From VFMC01 sp040380855 (GTDB taxonomy: Bacteria; Actinomycetota; Acidimicrobiia; Acidimicrobiales; Ilumatobacteraceae), in contig JBEIIG010000004.1 of assembly GCA_040380855.1 (NCBI GenBank), positions 1-64,000 on the forward strand: a stretch of DNA of 64,000 bases, in the 5' to 3' direction. Within the stretch, counting starts at the first letter, position 1. The number at the start of each line of letters is the position of its first letter. The notes beneath the pieces were generated by a model. It saw nothing but the letters and a program-made list of their open reading frames with translations. It was not told where the DNA came from and did not search any database. This document shows, piece after piece, positions 8,477-15,587 of the stretch. The translations under genes and the position numbers were made by a program.

Positions 8477-8950
8477 ATGATCCATCACATCTCCATCCCG
8501 GCCCGCGACACCCGCCATGTGGCCGAGGTGCTCGTCGAACTGTTCGACGGCGTGCTCACCGGGTTCGGCCCCTATCACGACTCGTGGATCGCCTGGGCGG
8601 CCGACGACGTCGGCGCAGCGATCGAGGTCTACCCGGTGGGCACCGAGATGTATCCCCCCGACGGCCCGGGCCAGGCCCGCTTCCGGCACGACCCGACGGC
8701 CCGTGGTTTCACCGCCACGCACGCCACCGTGTCGGTACCGCGTACGGCCGACGAGATCATCGCCCTCGGCCACCGCGAAGGGTGGCGTGCGGTGCGGCTG
8801 TCGCGCGGACCGCACGACGTGATCGAGTTCTGGATCGAGAACCGGGTGATGCTCGAGGTGATGACCCCTGAGATGACGGCCGCCTACCTCGCCGCGGCGC
8901 CACGCAGACGTGGGGTGACGAGCACCGCGGCGGCCGGGGCGGCCACCTGA
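8477..8950 (+). CDS. Glyoxalase/VOC superfamily protein
   Basis: 157 residues starting MIHHISIPARDTRHVAEVLVE, a typical first beta-alpha of the vicinal oxygen chelate fold. TATHATVSV begins the second half and VIEFWIENRVMLEVM closes it. Metal ligand candidates are the early His and the late Glu. The role is unknown. The last 67 bp overlap the 3' end of the convergent lipBA fusion. The final 20 residues (RRRGVTSTAAAGAAT) look unstructured, so the overlap may be a late extension of one of the genes. Confidence 0.75.
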   Translation: MIHHISIPARDTRHVAEVLVELFDGVLTGFGPYHDSWIAWAADDVGAAIEVYPVGTEMYPPDGPGQARFRHDPTARGFTATHATVSVPRTADEIIALGHREGWRAVRLSRGPHDVIEFWIENRVMLEVMTPEMTAAYLAAAPRRRGVTSTAAAGAAT

Positions 8951-10647
8951 TCGGCGGCCTGCTTGGCGTGATAGCTCGAGCGGGTGAGCGGGCTGGCCTC
9001 GACATGGCCGATACCCGCTGCCTCGCCGATGCGCTTCCACTCGTCGAACTCGTGCGGCTCGACCCAGCGGGCCACCGGCAGATGATGCGTGGTGGGCCGC
9101 AGGTACTGGCCGATCGTGACGATGTCGACGCCGATGGATGCGAGGTCGACCAGGCAGCCGACGACCTCGTCGTGCGTCTCGCCCATGCCCACGATCAGAC
9201 CCGACTTCACCGACAGGCCCGCCGCCTTGGCGCGGGCCAGCACGCCGAGCGAGCGGGCGTAGCCGGCCGACGGGCGCACCGCGCGCTGCAGGCGGGCGAC
9301 GGTCTCGGTGTTGTGGTTGAACACATCGGGCCGGGCGGCGAACAGCAGGTCGAGCGCGGCCGGGTCGCCCTTGGCATCGCTGACGAGCGTCTCGACACGG
9401 GTGGAAGGCATGGCCGCACGGATGGCCTCGACGCAGGCGGCGACGTGTGCCATACCGCCGTCGGCCAGATCGTCGCGGGCCACCATCGTGAGCACGGCGT
9501 GTTCGAGCCGCATGCGAGCCACGGCCTCGGCCACCCGCGCCGGTTCGTCGGCCGCGGGCAGCTCGGGCTTGCGCGTGTCGACCAGGCAGAACCCGCACGC
9601 ACGCGTGCACCGCTCGCCCAGCACCATGAACGTCGCGGTGCCGTCGCTCCAGCAGTCGCTGAGGTTGGGGCAGCCGGCCTCCTCGCACACCGTGACCAGG
9701 CCGAGGTCGCGCACGGTCTGCTTCAGCCCCAGCACCTCGGGGCCGTGCACCACCTTCGGGCGCAACCACTCGGGCTTGCGGGTGGAGATCTCGAGACCGC
9801 CGGTGACCCCCGCCTGGCCCAGACGGCCGAGCAGCCGTACCGATTCGGCAGAAGCGGTGGCCACGCCATGATCGGCCGCGGTGCGCACCGGTGCCCCGGC
9901 GCCTTCTCCGCGGGAAAACGCGGATAGATCGTCGGGGCGATGGCGCCAGGCGACGTCCTGCCGCTCGATCAGCCCATCGCTCCACATCGCGGCGGCGTGG
10001 CGGGCCAGGACGTCGACCACCTCGCGCATCGTCACGTCGATGCCCTCCTCGGCCAGCGAGGTGACGGGCTTGTCGGCGATACCGCACGGCACGATGTGCT
10101 CGCGCATGTAGGTGAGGTCGGTGCTGATGTTCAGCGCGAAGCCGTGCATCGTGCGGCCACGCGACAGTCGCACGCCGATGGCGCAGATCTTGCGTGGGTT
10201 CGGCCCGTCGACCCCCACCCACACGCCCGGGTACTCGGGCAGCACGCCCACGTCGACGAGGCCCAGTTCTTCGAGCGTGCGCACCACCACCGCCTGCACG
10301 GCGGCGACGTGGTCGGCCGCCCCGAGCGAGTTGGCGACGCTGAGGATCGGGTAACCCACCAGTTGGCCGGGGCCGTGATAGGTCACGTCGCCGCCCCGTT
10401 TCACCGCCACCAGCTCGGCACCGACGGCTGCCGGTTCGCACCGCAGGTTGGCCGCCAGGTCGGTGCGCGGGCCATAGGTGAACACGTGCGAGTGCTCGAG
10501 CAGCAGCAGGTGCTGCTCGCGGCCGTGGCGGAACAGACCCTCCTGCAGGGCCAGGGCCTCGCCGTAGGGCACGGTGCCGAGCCACCGCACCCGCAGGGGC
10601 TCGGCGGCAGGCAGAGTGTTCAGTTCAGAGTTCGCTGTCCCAGTCAC
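8884..10647 (-). CDS. lipBA: Bifunctional octanoyltransferase / lipoyl synthase (LipB-LipA fusion)
   Basis: One 587-residue chain joins two enzymes of lipoate synthesis. Residues about 1-225 are LipB: GGDVTYHGPGQLVGYPI near 85, Lys153 in RKICAIG and the thiol Cys188 in PCGI. It moves octanoyl from ACP to a lipoyl-domain lysine. Residues about 265-587 are LipA, a radical SAM enzyme inserting two sulfurs: auxiliary cluster Cys321/326/332 (CEEAGCPNLSDC), SAM cluster Cys347/351/354 (CTRACGFC) and the terminal RSSYHA near 556. A 40-residue linker separates them. The GTG start overlaps the E2 gene by 23 bp, so target and modifying enzymes share an operon. Confidence 0.93.
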   Translation of the reverse strand: MTGTANSELNTLPAAEPLRVRWLGTVPYGEALALQEGLFRHGREQHLLLLEHSHVFTYGPRTDLAANLRCEPAAVGAELVAVKRGGDVTYHGPGQLVGYPILSVANSLGAADHVAAVQAVVVRTLEELGLVDVGVLPEYPGVWVGVDGPNPRKICAIGVRLSRGRTMHGFALNISTDLTYMREHIVPCGIADKPVTSLAEEGIDVTMREVVDVLARHAAAMWSDGLIERQDVAWRHRPDDLSAFSRGEGAGAPVRTAADHGVATASAESVRLLGRLGQAGVTGGLEISTRKPEWLRPKVVHGPEVLGLKQTVRDLGLVTVCEEAGCPNLSDCWSDGTATFMVLGERCTRACGFCLVDTRKPELPAADEPARVAEAVARMRLEHAVLTMVARDDLADGGMAHVAACVEAIRAAMPSTRVETLVSDAKGDPAALDLLFAARPDVFNHNTETVARLQRAVRPSAGYARSLGVLARAKAAGLSVKSGLIVGMGETHDEVVGCLVDLASIGVDIVTIGQYLRPTTHHLPVARWVEPHEFDEWKRIGEAAGIGHVEASPLTRSSYHAKQAADQVAAPAAAVLVTPRLRGAAAR

Positions 10648-12049
10648 GGGTCTCGAGGATCTGCTTCACCTTCACCAGGAAGCCTGCGGCATAGGCGCCG
10701 TCGAAGGCTCGGTGGTCCCAGCTCATCGCCAGGTTGCCAACCGGGTGGATGACGATGGCCTCGCCGCCGTCGGGCAACTGCGCCACCACCGGCTTGCGCA
10801 CGATGGCATCGGTCGACATGATCGCCACCTGCGGCTGGTTGATGATGGCCATCGTGAGCACGCTGCCGGCCGAGCCGTTGTTCGAGATGGTGAACGTGCC
10901 GCCCTGGATCTCGTCGGGGCTCAACTTGCGGCTGCGGGCCCGGTTGGCGAGGTCGTTGATCTCACGAGCGATGGCGCGCAGACGCTTGGTCTCGGCCGAG
11001 CGCACCACCGGCACCAGCAGGCCCTGGTAGTCGAGGTCGACGGCCACACCGATGTCGATGAAGTTGTGCACCACCAGTTCGGTGTCGCTGATGCTGGCGT
11101 TGAGGTGCGGGAACTCGCCCAGCGCGTCGACGATGGCCCGGGTGATGAACGGCAGGTAGGTGAGGCTGAAGCCCTCGGTCTCTTTCCAGTGCTGCTTCAC
11201 GCGGCCGCGGGTGGCGTCGACGTTGGCGTAGTCGACCTCGACCACACTGAACGCGTGCGGGCTGACCGACTTGCTCATCACCATGTGACTGCCGGTGAGC
11301 TTGCGGATCTTGCTGAGCTTGATGGCGCTGTCGCGGTCGCCTGCGGCGACTGCTGGAGCCGGAGCCGCTGCGGGAGCGGGGGCCGGAGCCGGTGCGGGAG
11401 CCGGAGCCGGAGCGGGCGCCGGGGCCGGAGCGGGTGCGGGGGCCGGGGCCGGGGCCTCGACCACCGGTGCGGGCGCCGGAGCCGGAGCGGGCGCAGGGGC
11501 GGCAGCGCTGAGGCGGTCGAGGTGATCGTTCACGTCGTCGCGGGTGATGCGCCCGCCGGGGCCGGTACCGGTGATGTCGTCGGGGTTCAGGCCGTGTTCG
11601 GTGATGAGGCGACGCACCACGGGCGACAGCAGACGGTTGTCGCCTCCTGCAGCCGCCGGAGCGGGAGCGGGAGCCGGTGCAGGCGCCTCGACCACCGGGG
11701 CAGGTGCTTCGACCACCGGTGCAGGTGCCGGTGCCGGTTCCGGGGCCGGCTCGGGAGCAGGGGCCGGAGCAGGGGCCGGAGCCGGCTCGGGAGCCGGGGC
11801 CGGGGCGGCGTCGCTGGTGCTGCCCACCACGGCGATCACGGCGCCCACGGGCACGGTGTCGCCTTCCTGGGCGAGGATCTGCAGCACGGTGCCGGCGATC
11901 GGCGACGGCACCTCGGTGTCGACTTTGTCGGTGCTCACCTCGAACAGCGGCTCGTCGGCGGCAACGGTGTCGCCGACCTTCTTGAACCAGCGGGTGATGG
12001 TGCCCTCGGTGACGGTCTCGCCCAACTGGGGCAGGGTCACATCGGCCAT
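10625..12049 (-). CDS. sucB: 2-oxoacid dehydrogenase E2, dihydrolipoamide acyltransferase
   Basis: 474 residues: one lipoyl domain (1-76, lipoylated Lys in STDKVDTE), a Pro/Ala linker, an E1/E3-binding domain (about 138-175, RRLITEHGLNPDDITGTGPG), a second long PAPAP linker, and the catalytic domain with HRAFDGA near 446. It passes acyl groups from lipoyl to CoA. Many actinobacterial SucB/DlaT proteins carry two or more lipoyl domains; only one is seen here. With aceE at 26086 and lpdA just upstream it probably serves pyruvate and perhaps oxoglutarate dehydrogenase. AGGAG lies before the ATG. Confidence 0.92.
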   Translation of the reverse strand: MADVTLPQLGETVTEGTITRWFKKVGDTVAADEPLFEVSTDKVDTEVPSPIAGTVLQILAQEGDTVPVGAVIAVVGSTSDAAPAPAPEPAPAPAPAPAPEPAPEPAPAPAPVVEAPAPVVEAPAPAPAPAPAAAGGDNRLLSPVVRRLITEHGLNPDDITGTGPGGRITRDDVNDHLDRLSAAAPAPAPAPAPAPVVEAPAPAPAPAPAPAPAPAPAPAPAPAPAPAAAPAPAVAAGDRDSAIKLSKIRKLTGSHMVMSKSVSPHAFSVVEVDYANVDATRGRVKQHWKETEGFSLTYLPFITRAIVDALGEFPHLNASISDTELVVHNFIDIGVAVDLDYQGLLVPVVRSAETKRLRAIAREINDLANRARSRKLSPDEIQGGTFTISNNGSAGSVLTMAIINQPQVAIMSTDAIVRKPVVAQLPDGGEAIVIHPVGNLAMSWDHRAFDGAYAAGFLVKVKQILETRDWDSEL

Positions 12050-12073
12050 GGTGTTCTCCTCGGGTGTGTCGGC

Positions 12074-13498
12074 TCAGGCGTTCAGGCTGCGGCCGGTGAG
12101 AGACAATACGGTCTCACCGAACAGTTCGGTGAGGCTCGGGTGGGGTTGGATGAACTCGGCGACCTCGGCGGCGGTGGCCTCCCAGTTGACGGCCAGGTAG
12201 CCGCCGCTGAGCTGTTCGGTCACCCACGGGCCCACCATGTGCACGCCGAGGATCTGCCCGGCGGTGCCGTCGGCGTTCTTCTTGGCGATCACCTTCACCA
12301 GGCCGTCGACCTCGCCCAGGATCTGGGCCCGGCTGTTGGCACGGAACTGGTGCTTGGCCACCACCACGTCGTACCCGGCCGCCTTGGCAGCCTCTTCGCT
12401 GGGGCCGGCCCACGCCACCTCGGGGTGGCAGTAGATGGCCCACGGCACGCGGTCGTAGTTGATGGGCGCGGGCTGCTCGCCGAGCAGATGCTTGGTGATG
12501 AGGATCGCCTCGGCATAGCCGACGTGCGCCAGTTGTGGCGTGTTGATCAGGTCGCCGATGGCGTACACACCGGGCTCGCCGGTGCGGCAGTACTCGTCGA
12601 CGGTGACGAAGCCGCGCTGGTCGACCTTCACGGCCGTGCCCTGCAGGCCCAACTCGTCGGCATACGGGCGCCGGCCCACGCTCACCACGACGGCGTCGAC
12701 CTCGATGCTCTCGCCCTCGCCGAAGTGCACGACGGTGCTACCGCTGCCGGTGGGCGTGTGGCCGGTGACCTTCACGCCGGTGCGGATGTCGATGTTCTTC
12801 TTCTTGAACGTTCGCACGACGACGTTGGCGAGGTCGGCGTCGAGGCCGGGCAGGATCTTCGGCATCCCTTCGAGGATGGTGACCGCAGCACCGAGGTCGG
12901 CGAAGGTGCTGGCGAACTCGCAGCCGATCGCGCCGCCACCGATCACCACCATGCGGGCCGGCACACGGTCGAGCATCAGCACTTCGTCGCTGGTCATCAC
13001 CGGGCCGCCGGGCACGATGTCGAAGCCGGGGATGGTGCGCGGTACCGACCCTGCGGCCAGCAACACGTGGCGACCCGTGATCGAGGTGCTGCCGCCTTCG
13101 TTCAGGCGCACGTTGACGGTGCGGTTCGGGCCGAGCGAACCGGTGCCACCGATGATCTCGATCTTCTTCGACTTCATGAATCCGCCGAGGCTCTTCACGA
13201 TGCCGTCGACGATCTTCTGCTTGCGTGCCTGCGATACGGCGAAGTTCACCGTGGGCGCACTCGACTCGATACCGAACTCGGCGGCATGGGCCACGTGGCG
13301 CTGCACGGCAGCGGTCTCGAGGAAGGCCTTCGCCGGGATGCACCCGCGGTTCAGGCAGGTGCCACCGATGGCACCCTTTTCGACGACGGCCACCTTCAGC
13401 CCGGCTGACGTGGCGTAGAGCGCAGCGCCGTAGCCACCTGGGCCGCCGCCGATCACGACCAGGTCGAACTCGTGGTCACCGGGGGCGGCAGTGTTCAT
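12074..13498 (-). CDS. lpdA: Dihydrolipoamide dehydrogenase (E3)
   Basis: 474 residues, the normal length for the family. The N-terminal FAD site VVIGGGPGGYGAALYA is followed by the redox disulfide Cys48/Cys53 in GGTCLNRGCIPAKAF. The NAD site VVIGGGAIGCEFAS lies near 183. AIGDLINTPQLAHVGYAEA is the second FAD contact, and the dimer-domain catalytic His-Glu is in HPSLTELFGE near the C-terminus. It reoxidises dihydrolipoyl groups of the E2 encoded 24 bp downstream. AGGAG precedes the ATG. A 16-bp tandem repeat lies about 110 bp upstream. Confidence 0.95.
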   Translation of the reverse strand: MNTAAPGDHEFDLVVIGGGPGGYGAALYATSAGLKVAVVEKGAIGGTCLNRGCIPAKAFLETAAVQRHVAHAAEFGIESSAPTVNFAVSQARKQKIVDGIVKSLGGFMKSKKIEIIGGTGSLGPNRTVNVRLNEGGSTSITGRHVLLAAGSVPRTIPGFDIVPGGPVMTSDEVLMLDRVPARMVVIGGGAIGCEFASTFADLGAAVTILEGMPKILPGLDADLANVVVRTFKKKNIDIRTGVKVTGHTPTGSGSTVVHFGEGESIEVDAVVVSVGRRPYADELGLQGTAVKVDQRGFVTVDEYCRTGEPGVYAIGDLINTPQLAHVGYAEAILITKHLLGEQPAPINYDRVPWAIYCHPEVAWAGPSEEAAKAAGYDVVVAKHQFRANSRAQILGEVDGLVKVIAKKNADGTAGQILGVHMVGPWVTEQLSGGYLAVNWEATAAEVAEFIQPHPSLTELFGETVLSLTGRSLNA

Positions 13499-13607
13499 CG
13501 GTGGGGCTCCTCATGTGGGCAGCGCAGGATCGGCTCGGGCCGTCGGGGCAACGGTACCGCCATTCGGCGCCGACGTCGGCTGACTGTGTGGTGCTGCCAC
13601 CACCCTG

Positions 13608-13685
13608 CCAGGAGGATTCAGGGCCAGGAGGATTCAGGGCCAGGAGGATTCAGGGCCAGGAGGATTCGGGCCAGGAGGATTCAGG
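13608..13685. repeat. 16-bp tandem repeat, five copies
   Basis: The unit CCAGGAGGATTCAGGG is repeated head to tail at 13608, 13624, 13640, 13656 (15 bp, one A lost) and 13671 (partial). The last unit contains the stop codon of the methyltransferase at 13681. The array sits between that stop and the start of lpdA. Each unit carries AGGAGG on the plus strand, but no plus-strand gene follows, so a ribosome-site role is unlikely. Confidence 0.85.
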
Positions 13686-14466
13686 CGGGTCGGCGGGCGC
13701 GCAGGTGGGTGGGGCAGTGTTCGCCGGTGTCGAGCACGCCGATCATCTGAGTCCACAGGTCGATGTTGTGGTCGACGAAGGCCTCACCCAGCGCGGCCAC
13801 CGCCTGCTCGCGCAGAGGACCGCTCATCTGCGCCAGTTCGTGGCGGGCCACCTGCGCGTACCACTCGTGCCGGCTGGTGACGCCGATGTCGACGAACCCG
13901 GCCGCAGTGAGGGCGGCGGCGTAGCGGGTCGGCGAGGCCATCCCGAAGTCGAGGCCTTCGGCAGCGATGTACGCGCGCATCGCTGCCGACGGTTCGCCGT
14001 CGTGGCCGATCAACCAGTCGGAGGCGACGAACCAGCCGCCGGGGCGCAACAAGCGGTAGACGTCGAGCGCGAGCGACTCCTTGTCGGGGATGTGCACGAT
14101 CGAATCCTTCGAGAACACGATGTCGAACGTGCCCGGCGGGAACGGCAGCGGGCCGGGTGCCACCTTGGCGACACCGATCCGGTCGCTCAGCCCGTGACGC
14201 GCCACGCGCGCCCGGGCTTCGGCCAGCACCGTGTCCTCCACGTCGACACCCGTCACGTACGCGGCACCGAACCGCTCGACCAGCAGCACGTCGATACCGC
14301 CCACACCACAGCCGATGTCGAGCACGCAGCACCCGGCGAGGTCGATGCCGTCGAGCACCCGGGCCACCTCGTCGGGTCCGCCGGGTGACAAGAACCCCTC
14401 GCCCCACACGAGTTCGAGCAGGCCGATCAACGTGGGGTCGTACAACTCGCCGTCGCTGTGCTCCAT
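13681..14466 (-). CDS. SAM methyltransferase, phosphoethanolamine/sarcosine-type
   Basis: 261 residues. SAM-binding motif I is VLDIGCGVGGIDVLL, followed by VTGVDVEDTVL. The segment FSKDSIVHIPDKESL and LRPGGWFVASDWLIG resemble phosphoethanolamine and glycine-betaine-pathway N-methyltransferases, where an Asp and His pair follow motif IV. The substrate is not certain. The open frame extends upstream to 14751, but the ATG at 14466 has a strong GGAGGGAG site, so I use that start. Confidence 0.8.
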   Translation of the reverse strand: MEHSDGELYDPTLIGLLELVWGEGFLSPGGPDEVARVLDGIDLAGCCVLDIGCGVGGIDVLLVERFGAAYVTGVDVEDTVLAEARARVARHGLSDRIGVAKVAPGPLPFPPGTFDIVFSKDSIVHIPDKESLALDVYRLLRPGGWFVASDWLIGHDGEPSAAMRAYIAAEGLDFGMASPTRYAAALTAAGFVDIGVTSRHEWYAQVARHELAQMSGPLREQAVAALGEAFVDHNIDLWTQMIGVLDTGEHCPTHLRARRPA

Positions 14467-14500
14467 GGCTCCCTCCGCCGATACCGCCGTCGTGCTGCCG

Positions 14501-14929
14501 TCAACCGAGTACCCAGCGCCGCTGGTCTTCGCCACGTCGCACCAACAGTACGCGGGCGCCGTCGCGGCTGGCGCCCGAGGTGTCGTAGGTGAGCGTGCAC
14601 GACTGCTCGGCGACGGTGAGTTCGCGACAGGCCTGTGCGCCGGTCTCGCCCCTGGCCGGCAGGCGCACAGGCGGCGCCAACAACTCGAAGCCGTCGAAAC
14701 CGAGCGGATCGTCGACACCGCTGGTGCGCACCACCACCTGCATTCGCCCATCGGCCTCGGCGGCGCTCACCACGGTGACGGTGAGGTCGCCGGCGGTGGC
14801 GGTGTCGCCCACCCGCAGATCGGGAATGGCGTCGGAGGTGTCGCCGAAGCGGAGCAGTTGCAGGCTGCCGGCGACGAGGATGACGAGACCGCAGGCGACA
14901 GCGAGGATCAGCAACGTTCGGGTCCGCAT
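14501..14929 (-). CDS. Membrane-anchored exported protein of unknown function
   Basis: 142 residues. One N-terminal anchor (LLILAVACGLVILVAGSLQLL) is followed by an extracytoplasmic beta-rich part with GDTATAGDLTVTVVSA and FELLAPPVRLPA, similar in style to DUF4352/Ig-like telokin folds. Two Cys, in QACREL and EQSCTL, could form a disulfide. It is divergent from the putative thioredoxin-like selenoprotein, 34 bp away, and is thus a possible redox client. A TAGGCT box 9 nt before the ATG suggests a short leader. Confidence 0.65.
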   Translation of the reverse strand: MRTRTLLILAVACGLVILVAGSLQLLRFGDTSDAIPDLRVGDTATAGDLTVTVVSAAEADGRMQVVVRTSGVDDPLGFDGFELLAPPVRLPARGETGAQACRELTVAEQSCTLTYDTSGASRDGARVLLVRRGEDQRRWVLG

Positions 14930-14951
14930 GGAGCGGACAGCCTAGGGCCGG

Positions 14952-14957
14952 TACTGT
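14952..14957 (+). promoter_or_regulatory. -10 box of a leaderless gene
   Basis: TACTGT ends 6 nt before the ATG at 14964, so transcription would start at or next to the start codon. No ribosome site is present. The same spacing recurs at 18301, 21266, 24197, 32009, 44829 and 56078. Confidence 0.5.
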
Positions 14958-14963
14958 GCACGC

Positions 14964-15581
14964 ATGTCCCCTCGCACCCGCCGGATCGCCGTCCTGTGCT
15001 GTGCCACCGGTCTCGTGCTCGCGGCGTGCGGCGACGACAGCACCACCGATGCGGCCCTGTCGACAGCAGCACCGGCCACGGCGGCACCCGGTACGGCAGC
15101 ACCGGCCACGGCAGCTCCCGGCACGGCAGCACCCGACACCGCCGCTGCCGCCACGACAGCACCTGCCGCCACAGTGCCTGCGTCGTTGCAGTTCAGCGCG
15201 CCGCTCGTGGGTGGCGGCACGTTCGACGGAGCATCGGTGGCCGGGGCACCGGTGGTGTTCTGGTTCTGGGCGCCCGGTTGAGGCACCTGCAATCGGGAAG
15301 CCCCCTCGGTCGAGGAGGCAGCACAGCGGTGGGCCGGCAAGGTGGCGTTCGTGGGCGTGGCCTGGTCGGGTAGCGACGACTCGTTCCAAGGGTTCATCGA
15401 CAAACACGACCTCACGTTCCCGCAGATCAGCGACGACCCCGGCGACGTGTTCGAACGCTTCGATGTGGCGGGTCAGCCCGCAGCCGCAGTGGTGGGCCGC
15501 GACGGCGAGGTGCAGTTGCTGCTGGGCGCGGTCGATCCCGAGTTGCTCGACAACGTCATCTACGGCGTGTTCGACGCCTGA
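14964..15581 (+). CDS. Thioredoxin-like (TlpA/DsbE-type) lipoprotein, probable selenoprotein
   Basis: The frame from 14964 meets TGA at 15279-15281 and then stays open to 15581. Read as Sec the product is 205 residues: a signal peptide with lipobox LAAC (Cys22), an Ala/Pro/Thr-rich tether (about 30-72), and a thioredoxin fold. The TGA falls exactly at the first redox position: VVFWFWAPG-U-GTC gives U106xxC109, where relatives have FWAPWCxxC. Downstream sequence keeps family features (REAPSVEEAA, VAFVGVAWSGSDDSF, cis-Pro in AGQPAAAVVG). A SECIS-like hairpin follows at 15300-15319. Alternatives are a nonsense mutation or two separate ORFs. SelA/B/C are not in the window. Confidence 0.8.
15300..15319 (+). 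promoter_or_regulatory. SECIS-like hairpin downstream of in-frame UGA
   Basis: The 5' arm 15300-15307 (GCCCCCTC) pairs with 15312-15319 (GAGGAGGC) with seven pairs and one C.A mismatch, closing a GGUC loop at 15308-15311. Bacterial SECIS elements are hairpins just after the UGA with a GU in the apical loop; the E. coli fdhF loop also carries GGUC. The loop begins 26 nt after the UGA at 15279-15281, within the usual range. The call rests on hand folding. Confidence 0.65.
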
Positions 15582-15587
15582 GGCCGG

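Noticed and set aside
11360..11820. GC-rich repetitive DNA as a separate repeat element
   Set aside because: It encodes the Pro/Ala linkers of the E2 enzyme and is explained by protein composition.
10574..13408. 944-residue plus-strand open frame opposite the E2 and E3 genes
   Set aside because: It is His/Gly/Arg-rich shadow sequence with no domain; the opposite strand encodes complete E2 and E3 enzymes.
15342..15581. Separate 79-residue gene starting at GTG 15342
   Set aside because: It is in the same frame as 14964-15281 and continues the same thioredoxin fold; better read as one gene with UGA decoded as Sec.
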